A stretch of 64,000 nucleotides of DNA, from NCBI RefSeq assembly GCF_947496875.1, contig NZ_CANMEH010000014.1, positions 1-64,000 of the forward strand, in the 5' to 3' direction. A program made the position numbers and the translations under genes. The stretch comes from an uncultured Paracoccus sp. (GTDB lineage Bacteria > Pseudomonadota > Alphaproteobacteria > Rhodobacterales > Rhodobacteraceae). The notes beneath the pieces are model-generated. The model saw only the letters and a list, made by a program, of their open reading frames with translations. It was not told where the DNA came from and searched no databases. Each line of letters starts with the position of its first letter. The first letter of the stretch is position 1. This document shows, one piece after another, positions 1-8,079 of this stretch.

Positions 1-6
1 CCACAA

Positions 7-28
7 TGTCCACTATCAATGGTGGACA
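7..28. promoter_or_regulatory. Perfect 7-bp inverted repeat at window edge
   Basis: TGTCCAC (7-13) and GTGGACA (22-28) form a perfect inverted repeat around an 8-bp spacer. It resembles a dimeric repressor operator. The next gene rightward ends at 164, so the site may belong to a gene left of the window. No regulator can be assigned. Confidence 0.35.
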
Positions 29-163
29 CTATCCCGCACTCTCACACCGCGGCAGAGCGGTTAGACCGGACGGTTACGATGGAAGCGGGATGTCGAGCTT
101 TGGATCAATCGGCAACCTCTGACCTAATCGCTTTGAAAGAATAGGGTAACCGCCATCATGGCC

Positions 164-1111
164 TTAGGGAGTGGTAGCCAGCGTTACCTTCGCCAAGGTA
201 CGTGCTGGTCCGTCGAGTGAACTTATTGCGGCTGGCCAGGTATCCTTATCAACGTCCAGGACGTTGCGAAGCCAAGCCAAGGTCAACCGCCGAGTCGCTT
301 CAAGGCTCTCAGGTGCCTCGATCTCGGTTTCCTTCGCATCCAGCCCGGCGATTCCCCCCAATCCATGACCAACACCGTACACCGTGACAAGTGCCTGGGC
401 ATCCGGGCTGTCGTAAAACGCGTCTGCATGCCATTCCGGTCCGCGCCCTGTGAAGTGCGGGGCGTCGTCAGCGCCGCAGACCACCAGACTGGGCGCTTTC
501 ATAAGCGTGAAATCCACGTCGAAAAACGGAAAACGGGCTGCGCTTTGCGCGAATAGGTCGCTTCCGCCCCGACCTGGTGCTGCAAGCAGGACCCCTGCGC
601 GTATCCGCGGGTCGGCGAAGCTTTCCCCTGCAAGTCGCGCGCCCAGCAGCAAGCTAACGGTATGGCCGCCAAACGAGTGACCTGCCACCGCAATACGCTG
701 ATGATCAAGCCGACCTGCTATTGCTGGCCCCTGCCGTTCCACTTCATTTAGTTGGTCAAGAATTGCTGTAATCTCAGTCACGCGTTGGCGCCAGAAGTAG
801 GGCGCGCCGGGGGCGTCCTGCGGCAGACCACCGACGAGCGAATTTCCATGGGTTGGCTGAATCACGGCAAAACCGCGTTCAGCCCAAAACTGCGCCAGAG
901 GTGCATAGCCATCTTTAGACGGAATATACTTTGATGGCCCTGCCCCATGCGACAGCAGCACGATGGGCAAGGCATCGCCTTTGGCTGGTGCAGTCACACG
1001 CAGTTCAAGCGGCGCGCGTCCTGCCATCGGCAAGAGGATCGGGGTATAGGCTACGGTCAGCGCCGCTGGGGGCGCTGAGATTGACCGTGACAGATCAATA
1101 AGATTGTTCAT
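164..1111 (-). CDS. Alpha/beta hydrolase (dienelactone/PAF-acetylhydrolase-like)
   Basis: A 315-residue cytoplasmic alpha/beta-hydrolase. The nucleophile elbow GHSFGG is near residues 143-148, preceded by the strand that carries the oxyanion HGAGPS motif near residue 55. A late GVGHGLGG stretch near residue 247 supplies the likely catalytic histidine. Such enzymes hydrolyse esters or lactones; the substrate cannot be told from sequence. It lies 54 bp downstream of a short-chain dehydrogenase on the same strand. The pair is probably one operon, divergent from an AraC-family regulator. The start is the ATG at 1111. No signal peptide is evident. Confidence 0.8.
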   Translation of the reverse strand: MNNLIDLSRSISAPPAALTVAYTPILLPMAGRAPLELRVTAPAKGDALPIVLLSHGAGPSKYIPSKDGYAPLAQFWAERGFAVIQPTHGNSLVGGLPQDAPGAPYFWRQRVTEITAILDQLNEVERQGPAIAGRLDHQRIAVAGHSFGGHTVSLLLGARLAGESFADPRIRAGVLLAAPGRGGSDLFAQSAARFPFFDVDFTLMKAPSLVVCGADDAPHFTGRGPEWHADAFYDSPDAQALVTVYGVGHGLGGIAGLDAKETEIEAPESLEATRRLTLAWLRNVLDVDKDTWPAAISSLDGPARTLAKVTLATTP

Positions 1112-1165
1112 GTATCATCCTTCATTGCCCCTCAACGGGCTGCTGGGTCAAAAAGTCCAGTGCGT

Positions 1166-1927
1166 TCAGTTTCTGGCCTCGGCGGCGGTCTCATTGTAAA
1201 TTGCTTCGGCATCGGCACCCGCCGGCAGACGCATCGGCGCGCCCGGGTCTGTCACGGCCCGCCACACGGCCTGTGCCACATCGCCAACCTCTGTTTTTTC
1301 GGTCGAGGTGCGCATCGTGGCGAAATAGTCTTGCACGAATGCCTCGTAGGGCGCCGGGACGTTCATACCCATGCGTGCCACGGCGTTCTTTCCAAAGGCT
1401 GTCGTCGGCGCTGACCCTGGCAGGACTAGCCTGATCCGGATGCCGAACTGCGCTGCCTCAAGGGCGAGGCTTTCCGTGAACGTATTAATGGCGGCCTTGC
1501 TGGCGCTGTAGACCGACAGCGCCGGAAACGGGCGCAGCGTGACGCTGGAACTGATGTTCACGATGACACCGGTTTGTCGCGCACGCATGCCCGGCAGAAC
1601 AGCCTGAGTCATAGCCATCGTACCAATGACATTGGTCTCGAAAAGCTCACGGGCCTTGGCGATATCTACGCCCTCCAGCACGTTCAGCATGCCGACCCCA
1701 GCATTGTTGACGAGCGCATCGACAACACCGACGTCTGCAACGGCTTGTGCGATGCTGTCTGCATCCGTGACATCGAGGGCCAGGATTTGCAGGCGATCGT
1801 GCTCCGGCATTGTCTGTTCCTGCGGTGTGCGCATGGTTGCGACAACATCCCAACCTTGAGCGAGGAATAGCTCTGCTGTTGCAAGGCCGAAGCCCGTTGA
1901 GGCACCGGTGATAAGAATTTTTGGCAT
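1166..1927 (-). CDS. SDR family oxidoreductase
   Basis: A 253-residue classical short-chain dehydrogenase/reductase. The N-terminal TGASTGFG cofactor loop (about residues 7-14), NNAG near residue 92, the serine in NISSS near 140 and the YSASK catalytic pair near 154-158 are all present. NAD(P)-dependent oxidation or reduction of a small carbonyl or alcohol is expected; the substrate is unknown. It is the first gene of a two-gene unit with the hydrolase at 164-1111. It is transcribed divergently from the AraC regulator at 2024, which probably controls it, as such regulators commonly control adjacent oxidoreductases. Confidence 0.88.
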   Translation of the reverse strand: MPKILITGASTGFGLATAELFLAQGWDVVATMRTPQEQTMPEHDRLQILALDVTDADSIAQAVADVGVVDALVNNAGVGMLNVLEGVDIAKARELFETNVIGTMAMTQAVLPGMRARQTGVIVNISSSVTLRPFPALSVYSASKAAINTFTESLALEAAQFGIRIRLVLPGSAPTTAFGKNAVARMGMNVPAPYEAFVQDYFATMRTSTEKTEVGDVAQAVWRAVTDPGAPMRLPAGADAEAIYNETAAEARN

Positions 1928-1974
1928 GAGTGTATCTCCTGTCGTTTGTACGATGAGAGATAGACAAAATACCC

Positions 1975-2018
1975 GGACTTCCTATATTTATAAGTCCATC
2001 ATCATTCAGCAAAAGTCC
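1975..2018. promoter_or_regulatory. Probable AraC-type binding sites in the divergent promoter
   Basis: GGACTT (1975-1980) and AAGTCC (1992-1997) form an inverted pair. A second AAGTCC at 2013-2018 lies 21 bp after the first, in direct orientation. Direct half-sites about two helical turns apart are typical of AraC-family operators. The sites lie between the SDR gene and the AraC gene, in AT-rich DNA fit for two promoters. Assignment to the neighbouring regulator is inference. Confidence 0.5.
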
Positions 2019-2023
2019 GAAAC

Positions 2024-2938
2024 TTGACCATTTCGACAACTGACCCCCTCGCCAGCGTCGTCGCATTGCTCAAGCCAGAGCCGTCTATCGCCAAGCTTGT
2101 CAGTGGCGGTGGTCGCTGGCGCGTCACGCGTACGAACATGACAAACCCGTTCTACTGCGCAATGGTCGAAGGCACGTGTCTGCTGACGATTCAAAACCGT
2201 CCACCGCTTGTACTTGAAGCGGGGGACTTTGTGCTGGTGCCCGAAGTTTTCGATTTCACCATGTCAAGCATCAACCCTCCACAAAGCGGTGCACCGCATC
2301 TGCCGCTGGAGACTGGTCCAGGCATTTTCCGCTTGGGCGAGCAGGACGCGCCGATCGAGGTGCGGTGCTTGGTGGGCCACTGCAACTTTGCCTCGCCGGA
2401 CCGGGAGCTGCTCGTTTCACTGCTGCCGGCGGTCGTCCATGTGCGCGCACAACGCCGCCTGATTGCGCTTGGCCAGATGATTCAGGAAGAGACGCAAAGC
2501 AATCTCGCGGCCCGTGACATGGTGCTCGGGCGGCTTCTGGAGCTGCTTTTGGTTGAGGCCCTGCGCTCCGTCGAGAGCACGATGGCAGAACCAGGTTTGC
2601 TCCGCGGCCTTGCTGATCGAAGACTTGCCTTGGCACTGCGGAAAATCCACGCCGACCCCAGTGCCAGTCTGTCCGTTCAAGGCTTGGCCGCCGCAGCGGG
2701 TATGTCCCGCTCAACCTTCTTCCACCGCTTTAACTGCGAGGTCGGATCAGCGCCTATGGAATATGTAACTGCCTGGCGGATGGCAGTGGCAAAGGACATG
2801 CTGATAGGAGGAAACATCGCATTGGCCGAGCTCGCGAGCCGTGTCGGATACGGGTCCGTCAGTTCCTTCAGCATGGCGTTCTCGCGACATGTCGGCACGC
2901 CACCCGGCGCTTTCGCTGCCAGAGGCCAGGCCGCATAA
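2024..2938 (+). CDS. AraC family transcriptional regulator
   Basis: A 304-residue protein with an N-terminal cupin-like AraC-binding domain (about residues 25-190) and a C-terminal double helix-turn-helix. RKIHADPSASLSVQGLAAAAGMS and the second helix pair ending VGYGSVSSFSMAFSR with GTPPGAF are diagnostic of the AraC HTH. The start is a TTG codon, directly after AAGTCC half-sites. It is divergent from the SDR/hydrolase pair and probably activates it in response to a small molecule. The cupin-6 type sensor is typical of regulators beside aldo/keto or SDR reductases. Confidence 0.9.
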   Translation: MTISTTDPLASVVALLKPEPSIAKLVSGGGRWRVTRTNMTNPFYCAMVEGTCLLTIQNRPPLVLEAGDFVLVPEVFDFTMSSINPPQSGAPHLPLETGPGIFRLGEQDAPIEVRCLVGHCNFASPDRELLVSLLPAVVHVRAQRRLIALGQMIQEETQSNLAARDMVLGRLLELLLVEALRSVESTMAEPGLLRGLADRRLALALRKIHADPSASLSVQGLAAAAGMSRSTFFHRFNCEVGSAPMEYVTAWRMAVAKDMLIGGNIALAELASRVGYGSVSSFSMAFSRHVGTPPGAFAARGQAA

Positions 2939-2998
2939 ATCACGCATCTTGCAGTTCCCCGAAGAGTGCCAGAATCGACGCGCATTCCTCACACCGTT

Positions 2999-3433
2999 CT
3001 AATCATCATCATGAGGCGCCTGCTCTGCCGGCACCTCACGCGAGATTTCCTTGAGGAACCTGTCGCCAGTCGCCAGCCTGCGGCCGAGATTCTGCATGAA
3101 GCCCTCGAACCGCTCATTCCCCTTGATCCGCGAGGATTGCTTCGCGCTTTCCGGCAACGGAGGGGTCATCGTCAACCAGAAGCGGACAAACAAAGAAAGG
3201 GTCTCACCGAGGACGGCGACGTCTTCATCTAGCGTGTCGACCTGTCGGCCGATCTTGTCAAGGCGGCGCGACATGGCTGCTTCCAGCCGATCCGACGTGT
3301 CGCCCGACAGGAAGGACGCGACGGCTGCCTCGATAATAGCGGACTTCGATACCTGTCGGCGCAACGACAGCGCGTCGACCTGTTTGAGCAGGTCCGGGTC
3401 GAAATAGACATTCATACGGGTACGGGTTGTCAT
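2999..3433 (-). CDS. CopG-like ribbon-helix-helix protein downstream of traG
   Basis: A 144-residue protein whose N-terminus (MNVYFDPDLLKQVDALSLRR) is a ribbon-helix-helix DNA-binding fold. The rest is helical. It normally sits between traG and trbB in this conjugation family, probably as a regulator or accessory of the transfer operon. The ATG at 3433 was chosen over 3463 because it matches the length of the second copy at 13152-13583 and follows a GAGAG Shine-Dalgarno-like run. No trbB follows: the next gene is on the other strand. About 60% of its positions look conserved with the second copy. Confidence 0.75.
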   Translation of the reverse strand: MTTRTRMNVYFDPDLLKQVDALSLRRQVSKSAIIEAAVASFLSGDTSDRLEAAMSRRLDKIGRQVDTLDEDVAVLGETLSLFVRFWLTMTPPLPESAKQSSRIKGNERFEGFMQNLGRRLATGDRFLKEISREVPAEQAPHDDD

Positions 3434-3443
3434 CAGCGGTCTC

Positions 3444-5462
3444 TCAAAGCTCGATACCGTCATCTGGATTCATAGACGCCTGCCGCGCGATCATCCGCAT
3501 CCGCGAGCGCAGTGCGCGGGCTTTGGCCGAGTCCACGTCGGGGTCATCGTCCAAAAAATCGAACTCCTGAGCAGGCGATGGTGGCGGTGGGATGATCTCC
3601 TCATGCTCGGGCAAATCCGGCTCACGGCGGATTCCCGCATTGTCGGGATCGCTTTCGGTCCCGCTGAGGATGCTGGTCGCAGGTCTTTTCGCAGACATAA
3701 TGACGCGGCTCGTCCAATCGTCAGTTGTTTGCTTCGCCGCGGAAGCCGATGGCAACTCAGGCGGTGTCAGGATGCGTTCCTGCAACCGCTCGTCCTCGAA
3801 ATAGCGGGCCTTGATGGCGCGGATCGGCGGCGTGCCCGCGACCATGACGATTTCATCGGTTGGCGGTAGCTGCATGATCTCGCCGGGCGTGAGCAGCGGC
3901 CGGGCCGTCTCCTGCCGCGACACCATCAAATGCCCCAGCCACGGCGCTAGGCGATGGCCGGCATAGTTGGTGGAATCGCGCAGCTCGGTTGCGGTGCCGA
4001 GCGCGTCGCTCACCCTCTTGGCGGTGCGCTCGTCGTTGGTGGCGAAGCTGACGCGCACATGGCAGTTGTCGAGGATCGCGTTGTTCGGCCCATAGGCGCG
4101 CTCGATCTGGTTGAGGCTCTGCGCGATCAGGAAGCCTTTGATTCCATACCCCGCCATGAAGGCGAGCGCCGATTCAAAGAAGTCGAGGCGGCCGAGTGCT
4201 GGAAACTCGTCCAGCATCAACAGCAGCCGATGGCGCTTGGCCGAAGTGTTCAAATCGTCGGTCAAGCGCCTGCCGATCTGGTTGAGGATCAGGCGGATAA
4301 GCGGCTTGGTGCGGTTTATGTCGGATGGCGGCACGACCAGATAGAGCGTGACGGGCTGGCGGCTGCCAACCAGATCGGCAATGCGCCAGTCGCATCGTGC
4401 CGTCACCCGCGCCACCACGGGATCGCGGTAGAGGCCGAGAAACGACATGGCAGTGCTCAATACGCCCGACCGTTCGTTCTCGGATTTGTTCAACAGTTCA
4501 CGGGCCGATGACGCGATGACGGGATGAACGCCCGCCTCGCCGAGATGCGGCGTGTCCATCATGGCGCGCAAGGTGGACTCGACCGGACGGCGCGGGTCGG
4601 ACAGGAAGTTGGCGACACCCGCCAAGGTTTTGTCCTTCTCCGCATAGAGAACATGCAGGATCGCGCCGACCAGCAAGCTATGGCTAGTCTTCTCCCAATG
4701 ATTGCGCTTGTCGAGACTGCCTTCGGGATCGACCAGAATATCCGCGATATTCTGAACGTCGCGGACTTCCCATTCCCCTTGCCGGACCTCCAGCAGCGGG
4801 TTGTAGGCCGACGATCTGGCATTGGTCGGATCGAACAGCAGGACGCGGCCGTGCTTTGCACGAAAGCCCGCTGTCAGCGTCCAGTTCTCGCCCTTTATGT
4901 CGTGCACGATGGCGGATGCGGGCCATGTCAGCAGCGTCGGCACCACCAATCCGACGCCCTTGCCGCTCCGGGTCGGGGCGAAGCATAGGACATGCTCGGG
5001 ACCGTCATGGCGCAGATAGTCCCGGTCGTATCGGCCGAGCAGGACGCCATCGGGGCCGAGCAATCCGGCCGCGCGGATTTCCTTGTCTTCGGCCCATCGC
5101 GCCGAACCATAGGTGGCGACGTTGCGCGCCTCCCGTGCGCTGATGGTCGACATGAAGATGGCGGCGGCGATGGCGAGGAAGCCGCCCGATACCGCGATGA
5201 TGCCGCCCTCGACGAAAATTGCGGGCGCATAGGCGTCGAAGGAAAACCACCACCAGAAGAAGGCCGGGGGGTAATAGATCGGCAGGCCAACCAGCTCGAA
5301 CCATGGCGCTCCAAGCTGCGGCTGAAAGCCGAGGCGGAAAGCAACCCATTGCGTCGCTGCCCACGTCATCACCAGAACGATGGTGAAGACGACAGCGATC
5401 TGACCCCAACGGATTCGTCCTCCGCGCATTCGGGCTCCAATCGGCAAAGAGACGGAGGCCAA
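3444..5462 (-). CDS. traG: TraG/VirD4-type conjugative coupling protein
   Basis: A 672-residue type IV coupling protein that links the relaxosome to the mating channel. It has two N-terminal membrane segments (about residues 20-45 and 80-105), a Walker A APTRSGKG near 165-172 and a Walker B LLLMLDEFPALG near 410. It ends with the acidic tail usual for the family, so it looks complete. In related elements it follows the relaxase directly. Here 14.6 kb of accessory DNA separates it from the relaxase at 20113. The only gene downstream is copG; the expected trb cluster is absent. A truncated second traG lies at 12533 on the opposite strand. Confidence 0.93.
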   Translation of the reverse strand: MASVSLPIGARMRGGRIRWGQIAVVFTIVLVMTWAATQWVAFRLGFQPQLGAPWFELVGLPIYYPPAFFWWWFSFDAYAPAIFVEGGIIAVSGGFLAIAAAIFMSTISAREARNVATYGSARWAEDKEIRAAGLLGPDGVLLGRYDRDYLRHDGPEHVLCFAPTRSGKGVGLVVPTLLTWPASAIVHDIKGENWTLTAGFRAKHGRVLLFDPTNARSSAYNPLLEVRQGEWEVRDVQNIADILVDPEGSLDKRNHWEKTSHSLLVGAILHVLYAEKDKTLAGVANFLSDPRRPVESTLRAMMDTPHLGEAGVHPVIASSARELLNKSENERSGVLSTAMSFLGLYRDPVVARVTARCDWRIADLVGSRQPVTLYLVVPPSDINRTKPLIRLILNQIGRRLTDDLNTSAKRHRLLLMLDEFPALGRLDFFESALAFMAGYGIKGFLIAQSLNQIERAYGPNNAILDNCHVRVSFATNDERTAKRVSDALGTATELRDSTNYAGHRLAPWLGHLMVSRQETARPLLTPGEIMQLPPTDEIVMVAGTPPIRAIKARYFEDERLQERILTPPELPSASAAKQTTDDWTSRVIMSAKRPATSILSGTESDPDNAGIRREPDLPEHEEIIPPPPSPAQEFDFLDDDPDVDSAKARALRSRMRMIARQASMNPDDGIEL

Positions 5463-5587
5463 TCAGAGAGTAGGCAAAATCGAGACAGGCAACAGGAAAG
5501 ATGATGCCGGAGGGCTGCCGGATACTATCGGCGGCAAATAGGACGGGCTGCGTCGATGCTGGCGGCTGCCCTGTTACTACTGCGCAA

Positions 5588-6559
5588 CTAGCTGCGCGAA
5601 TCGCCTTTGCGGCCCATCGTGCCTGCGAGGTTGAGCAGGCTCTTTAGGGCTGCGTTGCCGTTGGACGGCAACCAGACGGCGGAGAAGGCAACCGGCTCGA
5701 GTTCGTCGGCGAAGGACAGGAAGACAACACCGGTCGTCGGCAGCAGCGCCGTGGCCGCCCCGACGATGGTGACGCCGAAGCCCTGCCCGACCATGGAGAG
5801 CAAGGTTCCCCGCCCCACATCGAAGCGCAGGATCGAGGGCGCGGGCCAGCGCCCAGCCAGACGCAGCACGATATGATCGTGAACCTGCGGGCCAGTGCCG
5901 CCATGGCGGACAAGGAATGTCTCGCCCACCAGATCGGACCAAGTGATCGCCGATTGGCCGGCAAGGCGGTGATCTTGCGGCAATACGGCGACAAGCGGTT
6001 CGGTCCAGATCGGGCGCGTATGGCAGTCGGGCAACTCGGGCGCACCCGCCACGAACGCCACGTCCAGCCGCTCGGCGCGAAGCTGCATGATCGCCTCGCG
6101 GGCCGTACCCTCGGTGATCTCGACGTCGATGCCGGGATGGTCTTCGCGATATTGCGCGATCAGTTCGGCGAGGAAGCTGCGCGGGGTCAGGGCATGGATG
6201 CCGATGCGCATGCCGCCGCACTCTCCCGACGCCACCATGCCAGCGGTCTTGACCGCATGATCGAGTTGATCGACGCCGGCGGCGACCCGCTCGACAAAGA
6301 GCCGCCCGGCCTCAGTGAGCCGGACGCCTCTGGTGTTGCGCTCGAACAGGAGAATGCCGAGGTCTTGCTCCAGCGCCTTGATCCTTGCACTGACGTTGGA
6401 CTGGCTGGTGCCGAGGGCCTGGGCTGCACGGTAGAAGCTGAGATGTTCGGCGACGGCGAGTGTCTGGATCAGGGATGCGAGGGGGATGCGCGACCCCAGC
6501 GAGGTCGGCATCCCCCATGGACGATCATTCATGGGTGCTGATCGTCGCCGTCGCATCAC
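5588..6559 (-). CDS. LysR family transcriptional regulator
   Basis: A 323-residue protein with an N-terminal LysR winged HTH (LASLIQTLAVAEHLSFYRAA, then SQSNVSARIKALEQDLG). A periplasmic-binding-like effector domain begins near residue 110. Length is normal for the family. The start lies at tandem GTG/ATG codons (6559/6556) behind a GAGG run. The target is unclear: no divergent gene survives, only a resolvase remnant and the TetR gene. It separates traG from its ancestral neighbours, so it came in with the accessory block. Confidence 0.87.
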   Translation of the reverse strand: MMRRRRSAPMNDRPWGMPTSLGSRIPLASLIQTLAVAEHLSFYRAAQALGTSQSNVSARIKALEQDLGILLFERNTRGVRLTEAGRLFVERVAAGVDQLDHAVKTAGMVASGECGGMRIGIHALTPRSFLAELIAQYREDHPGIDVEITEGTAREAIMQLRAERLDVAFVAGAPELPDCHTRPIWTEPLVAVLPQDHRLAGQSAITWSDLVGETFLVRHGGTGPQVHDHIVLRLAGRWPAPSILRFDVGRGTLLSMVGQGFGVTIVGAATALLPTTGVVFLSFADELEPVAFSAVWLPSNGNAALKSLLNLAGTMGRKGDSRS

Positions 6560-6959
6560 CTTATCCTCGCCGGGTGCGAGGTGCAGCGAAACGCACCAGC
6601 GGCTTGTTTGGAGAACGGCGTCTGACTGGAGAATATTTCATTTGAAAGCCGACCTCGCGCTGCTTGCAAGCGCATGTAAGGAAAGGGGGCAAGCCACGGC
6701 GGCTGGGCGGAGAACACTTAACCTTTCCTCGCGCCCTCGCGCCGCCGTCGACAGCTCGATACCAGGGGGTGCTGCTAAGTCTCGAAACGAAGCGGGTTGT
6801 CTTCCAAATCGTTCAAGACAGTATTGGACATATGTCCATATTGGACGTATGTCCAGAGAAAGTATATCTGTACGCTTCAATCTGCACGAGATCACGGTGG
6901 GCACATCATCGCCGCGCACGATCGAAAGCTCGGCACGGTACAGCTCGGCGAACTCCTTC
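6560..6959. other. 400-bp intergenic segment without a supported gene
   Basis: I see no convincing coding sequence between the LysR start and the resolvase remnant. The minus-strand frame at 6638-6919 matches no family I know and contains the operator pair at 6825-6855, so I treat it as non-coding. The segment may be the relic of a promoter region. Confidence 0.5.
6825..6855. promoter_or_regulatory. Second copy of the TetR tandem operator (inverted)
   Basis: Two 14-bp palindromes, TGGACATATGTCCA (6825-6838) and TGGACGTATGTCCA (6842-6855), are centred 17 bp apart. Read on the other strand, the block matches the pair at 7852-7882 upstream of the TetR gene with one mismatch. It lies about 265 bp before the LysR start, with no gene immediately next to it. 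It is either a second TetR target or a relic of a duplication. Confidence 0.7.
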
Positions 6960-7217
6960 TCAGCGCCTCTCGTGCACCAAGCATCTCGACACGATCCGGC
7001 TCCCTGCGCGCAAGCGCGCCGTTAGAGTGGAGCGGGCGACGTCGAACGTGCGCAAGGCGGCCGCCATGGTCGCACCGGCCTCCAGCGCGGCTACGATCTG
7101 ATCGAGCTTTTCGTCGCTGATCGCTCGGGGGCGGCCGAACGTCTTGCCCCGGCGCTTTGCGGCCACCGCGGGATGAAACCGATGTTGTTTCTTCGCAGTA
7201 ATCGAGAACGTCTTCAT
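6960..7217 (-). pseudogene. Serine resolvase C-terminal HTH remnant
   Basis: The 85-residue frame contains a KRRGKTFGRP linker and then an HTH (DEKLDQIVAALEAGATMAAA, DVARSTLTARLRAG). This is the pattern at the C-terminus of Tn3-type resolvases and invertases. The catalytic domain (about 130 residues with the active serine) is missing, and the sequence before the linker is not resolvase-like. It is most likely the tail of a lost resolvase gene, a scar of the transposon that brought the efflux module. Independent expression is unlikely. Confidence 0.6.
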
Positions 7218-7235
7218 GCTCCCGGTCGTTGAGGC

Positions 7236-7817
7236 TCATTGATTCTCAAGGAGTCCTCGGGCCACAAGGTCCTTGATCTCCTCGCTGGACGCGCGGGTTT
7301 CGAGTTCCAGGCTCGCCAACAGATCAAGACCCATTGCGACGGCCACCAGCCGAGTGGCAACCTCGCCGGGCTTTACGTCCTTTCGGAAATCGCCAGTCGA
7401 TTGTCCTTTTTCGATTATCTCCTTAATGCTCTCTATGCACTCCTCCATCAGACCACGTACAGCCTTGCGGACGATCCCGTCTTTTCTGGCTACGGCAAGT
7501 GCCTCGTTCCAGAGACCCGCGGTTTGAACGTCGAACGCCTGACCTTCACCGATCAAAGCCGAGAGCAGCCGGTCAAGCGGCACCATACCGGCCAGTTCGT
7601 CAGGACCCGGAACGGCAACCCTGTTGATTGCGGTCCGGAAAGCTTCAGCGCGCAGATCGGAGGCCGAGGCGAAATGGTGATGTATCTGGCCGGGTGAGGC
7701 GTCGATCGCCTTCGCGACGGCCCGAACCGTTGCGCCGGTCAGACCTTTCGTCAAGGCGATCTCGACTGCTGCATTGATGATGCTGGACCGCCTTTCGTCC
7801 TTGCTCATGTAAGTCAT
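7236..7817 (-). CDS. TetR family repressor of the RND pump
   Basis: A 193-residue TetR-type regulator. The N-terminal HTH spans about residues 10-55 (IINAAVEIALTKGLTGATVR, then AIDASPGQIHHHF). A helical ligand-binding domain follows. It is divergent from the membrane-fusion protein gene, with two 17-bp-spaced palindromes between them, the usual layout for an AcrR-like repressor controlling its own gene and the pump. Inducer unknown. ATG at 7817, with an alternative in-frame ATG at 7808. Confidence 0.88.
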   Translation of the reverse strand: MTYMSKDERRSSIINAAVEIALTKGLTGATVRAVAKAIDASPGQIHHHFASASDLRAEAFRTAINRVAVPGPDELAGMVPLDRLLSALIGEGQAFDVQTAGLWNEALAVARKDGIVRKAVRGLMEECIESIKEIIEKGQSTGDFRKDVKPGEVATRLVAVAMGLDLLASLELETRASSEEIKDLVARGLLENQ

Positions 7818-7851
7818 TCGCGATCTCCAGGGAAAATTTGCGCGATTAAGC

Positions 7852-7882
7852 TGGACATGCGTCCAATATGGACATATGTCCA
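7852..7882. promoter_or_regulatory. TetR tandem operator in the tetR-pump intergenic region
   Basis: Palindromes TGGACATGCGTCCA (7852-7865) and TGGACATATGTCCA (7869-7882) lie 35-65 bp upstream of the TetR start and about 200 bp upstream of the pump operon. The 17-bp centre-to-centre spacing is the same as in the copy at 6825-6855. It is expected to bind two TetR dimers and repress both directions. Confidence 0.75.
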
Positions 7883-8079
7883 GCTCCGGTCCAGTCCCTT
7901 AAGATGAGCATATCAATCCAGGTCAAGCAATCTCCGAAACGGACAGCCGTCTTCGCCGGTCGGGAGCCGATGTTGCCATGTGCCGGAGGCCGACAGGCTG
8001 TCGGATGACCAACGAAGCGCCTGTCGCAGGGGGTTGCTTATCTGGTGTGCTCCGAAGTCAACGGGACCTCGGAAGGAAA

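Noticed and set aside
6638..6919. 93-residue minus-strand frame containing the operator pair
   Set aside because: No homology recognised, and operators inside a coding region are unlikely.
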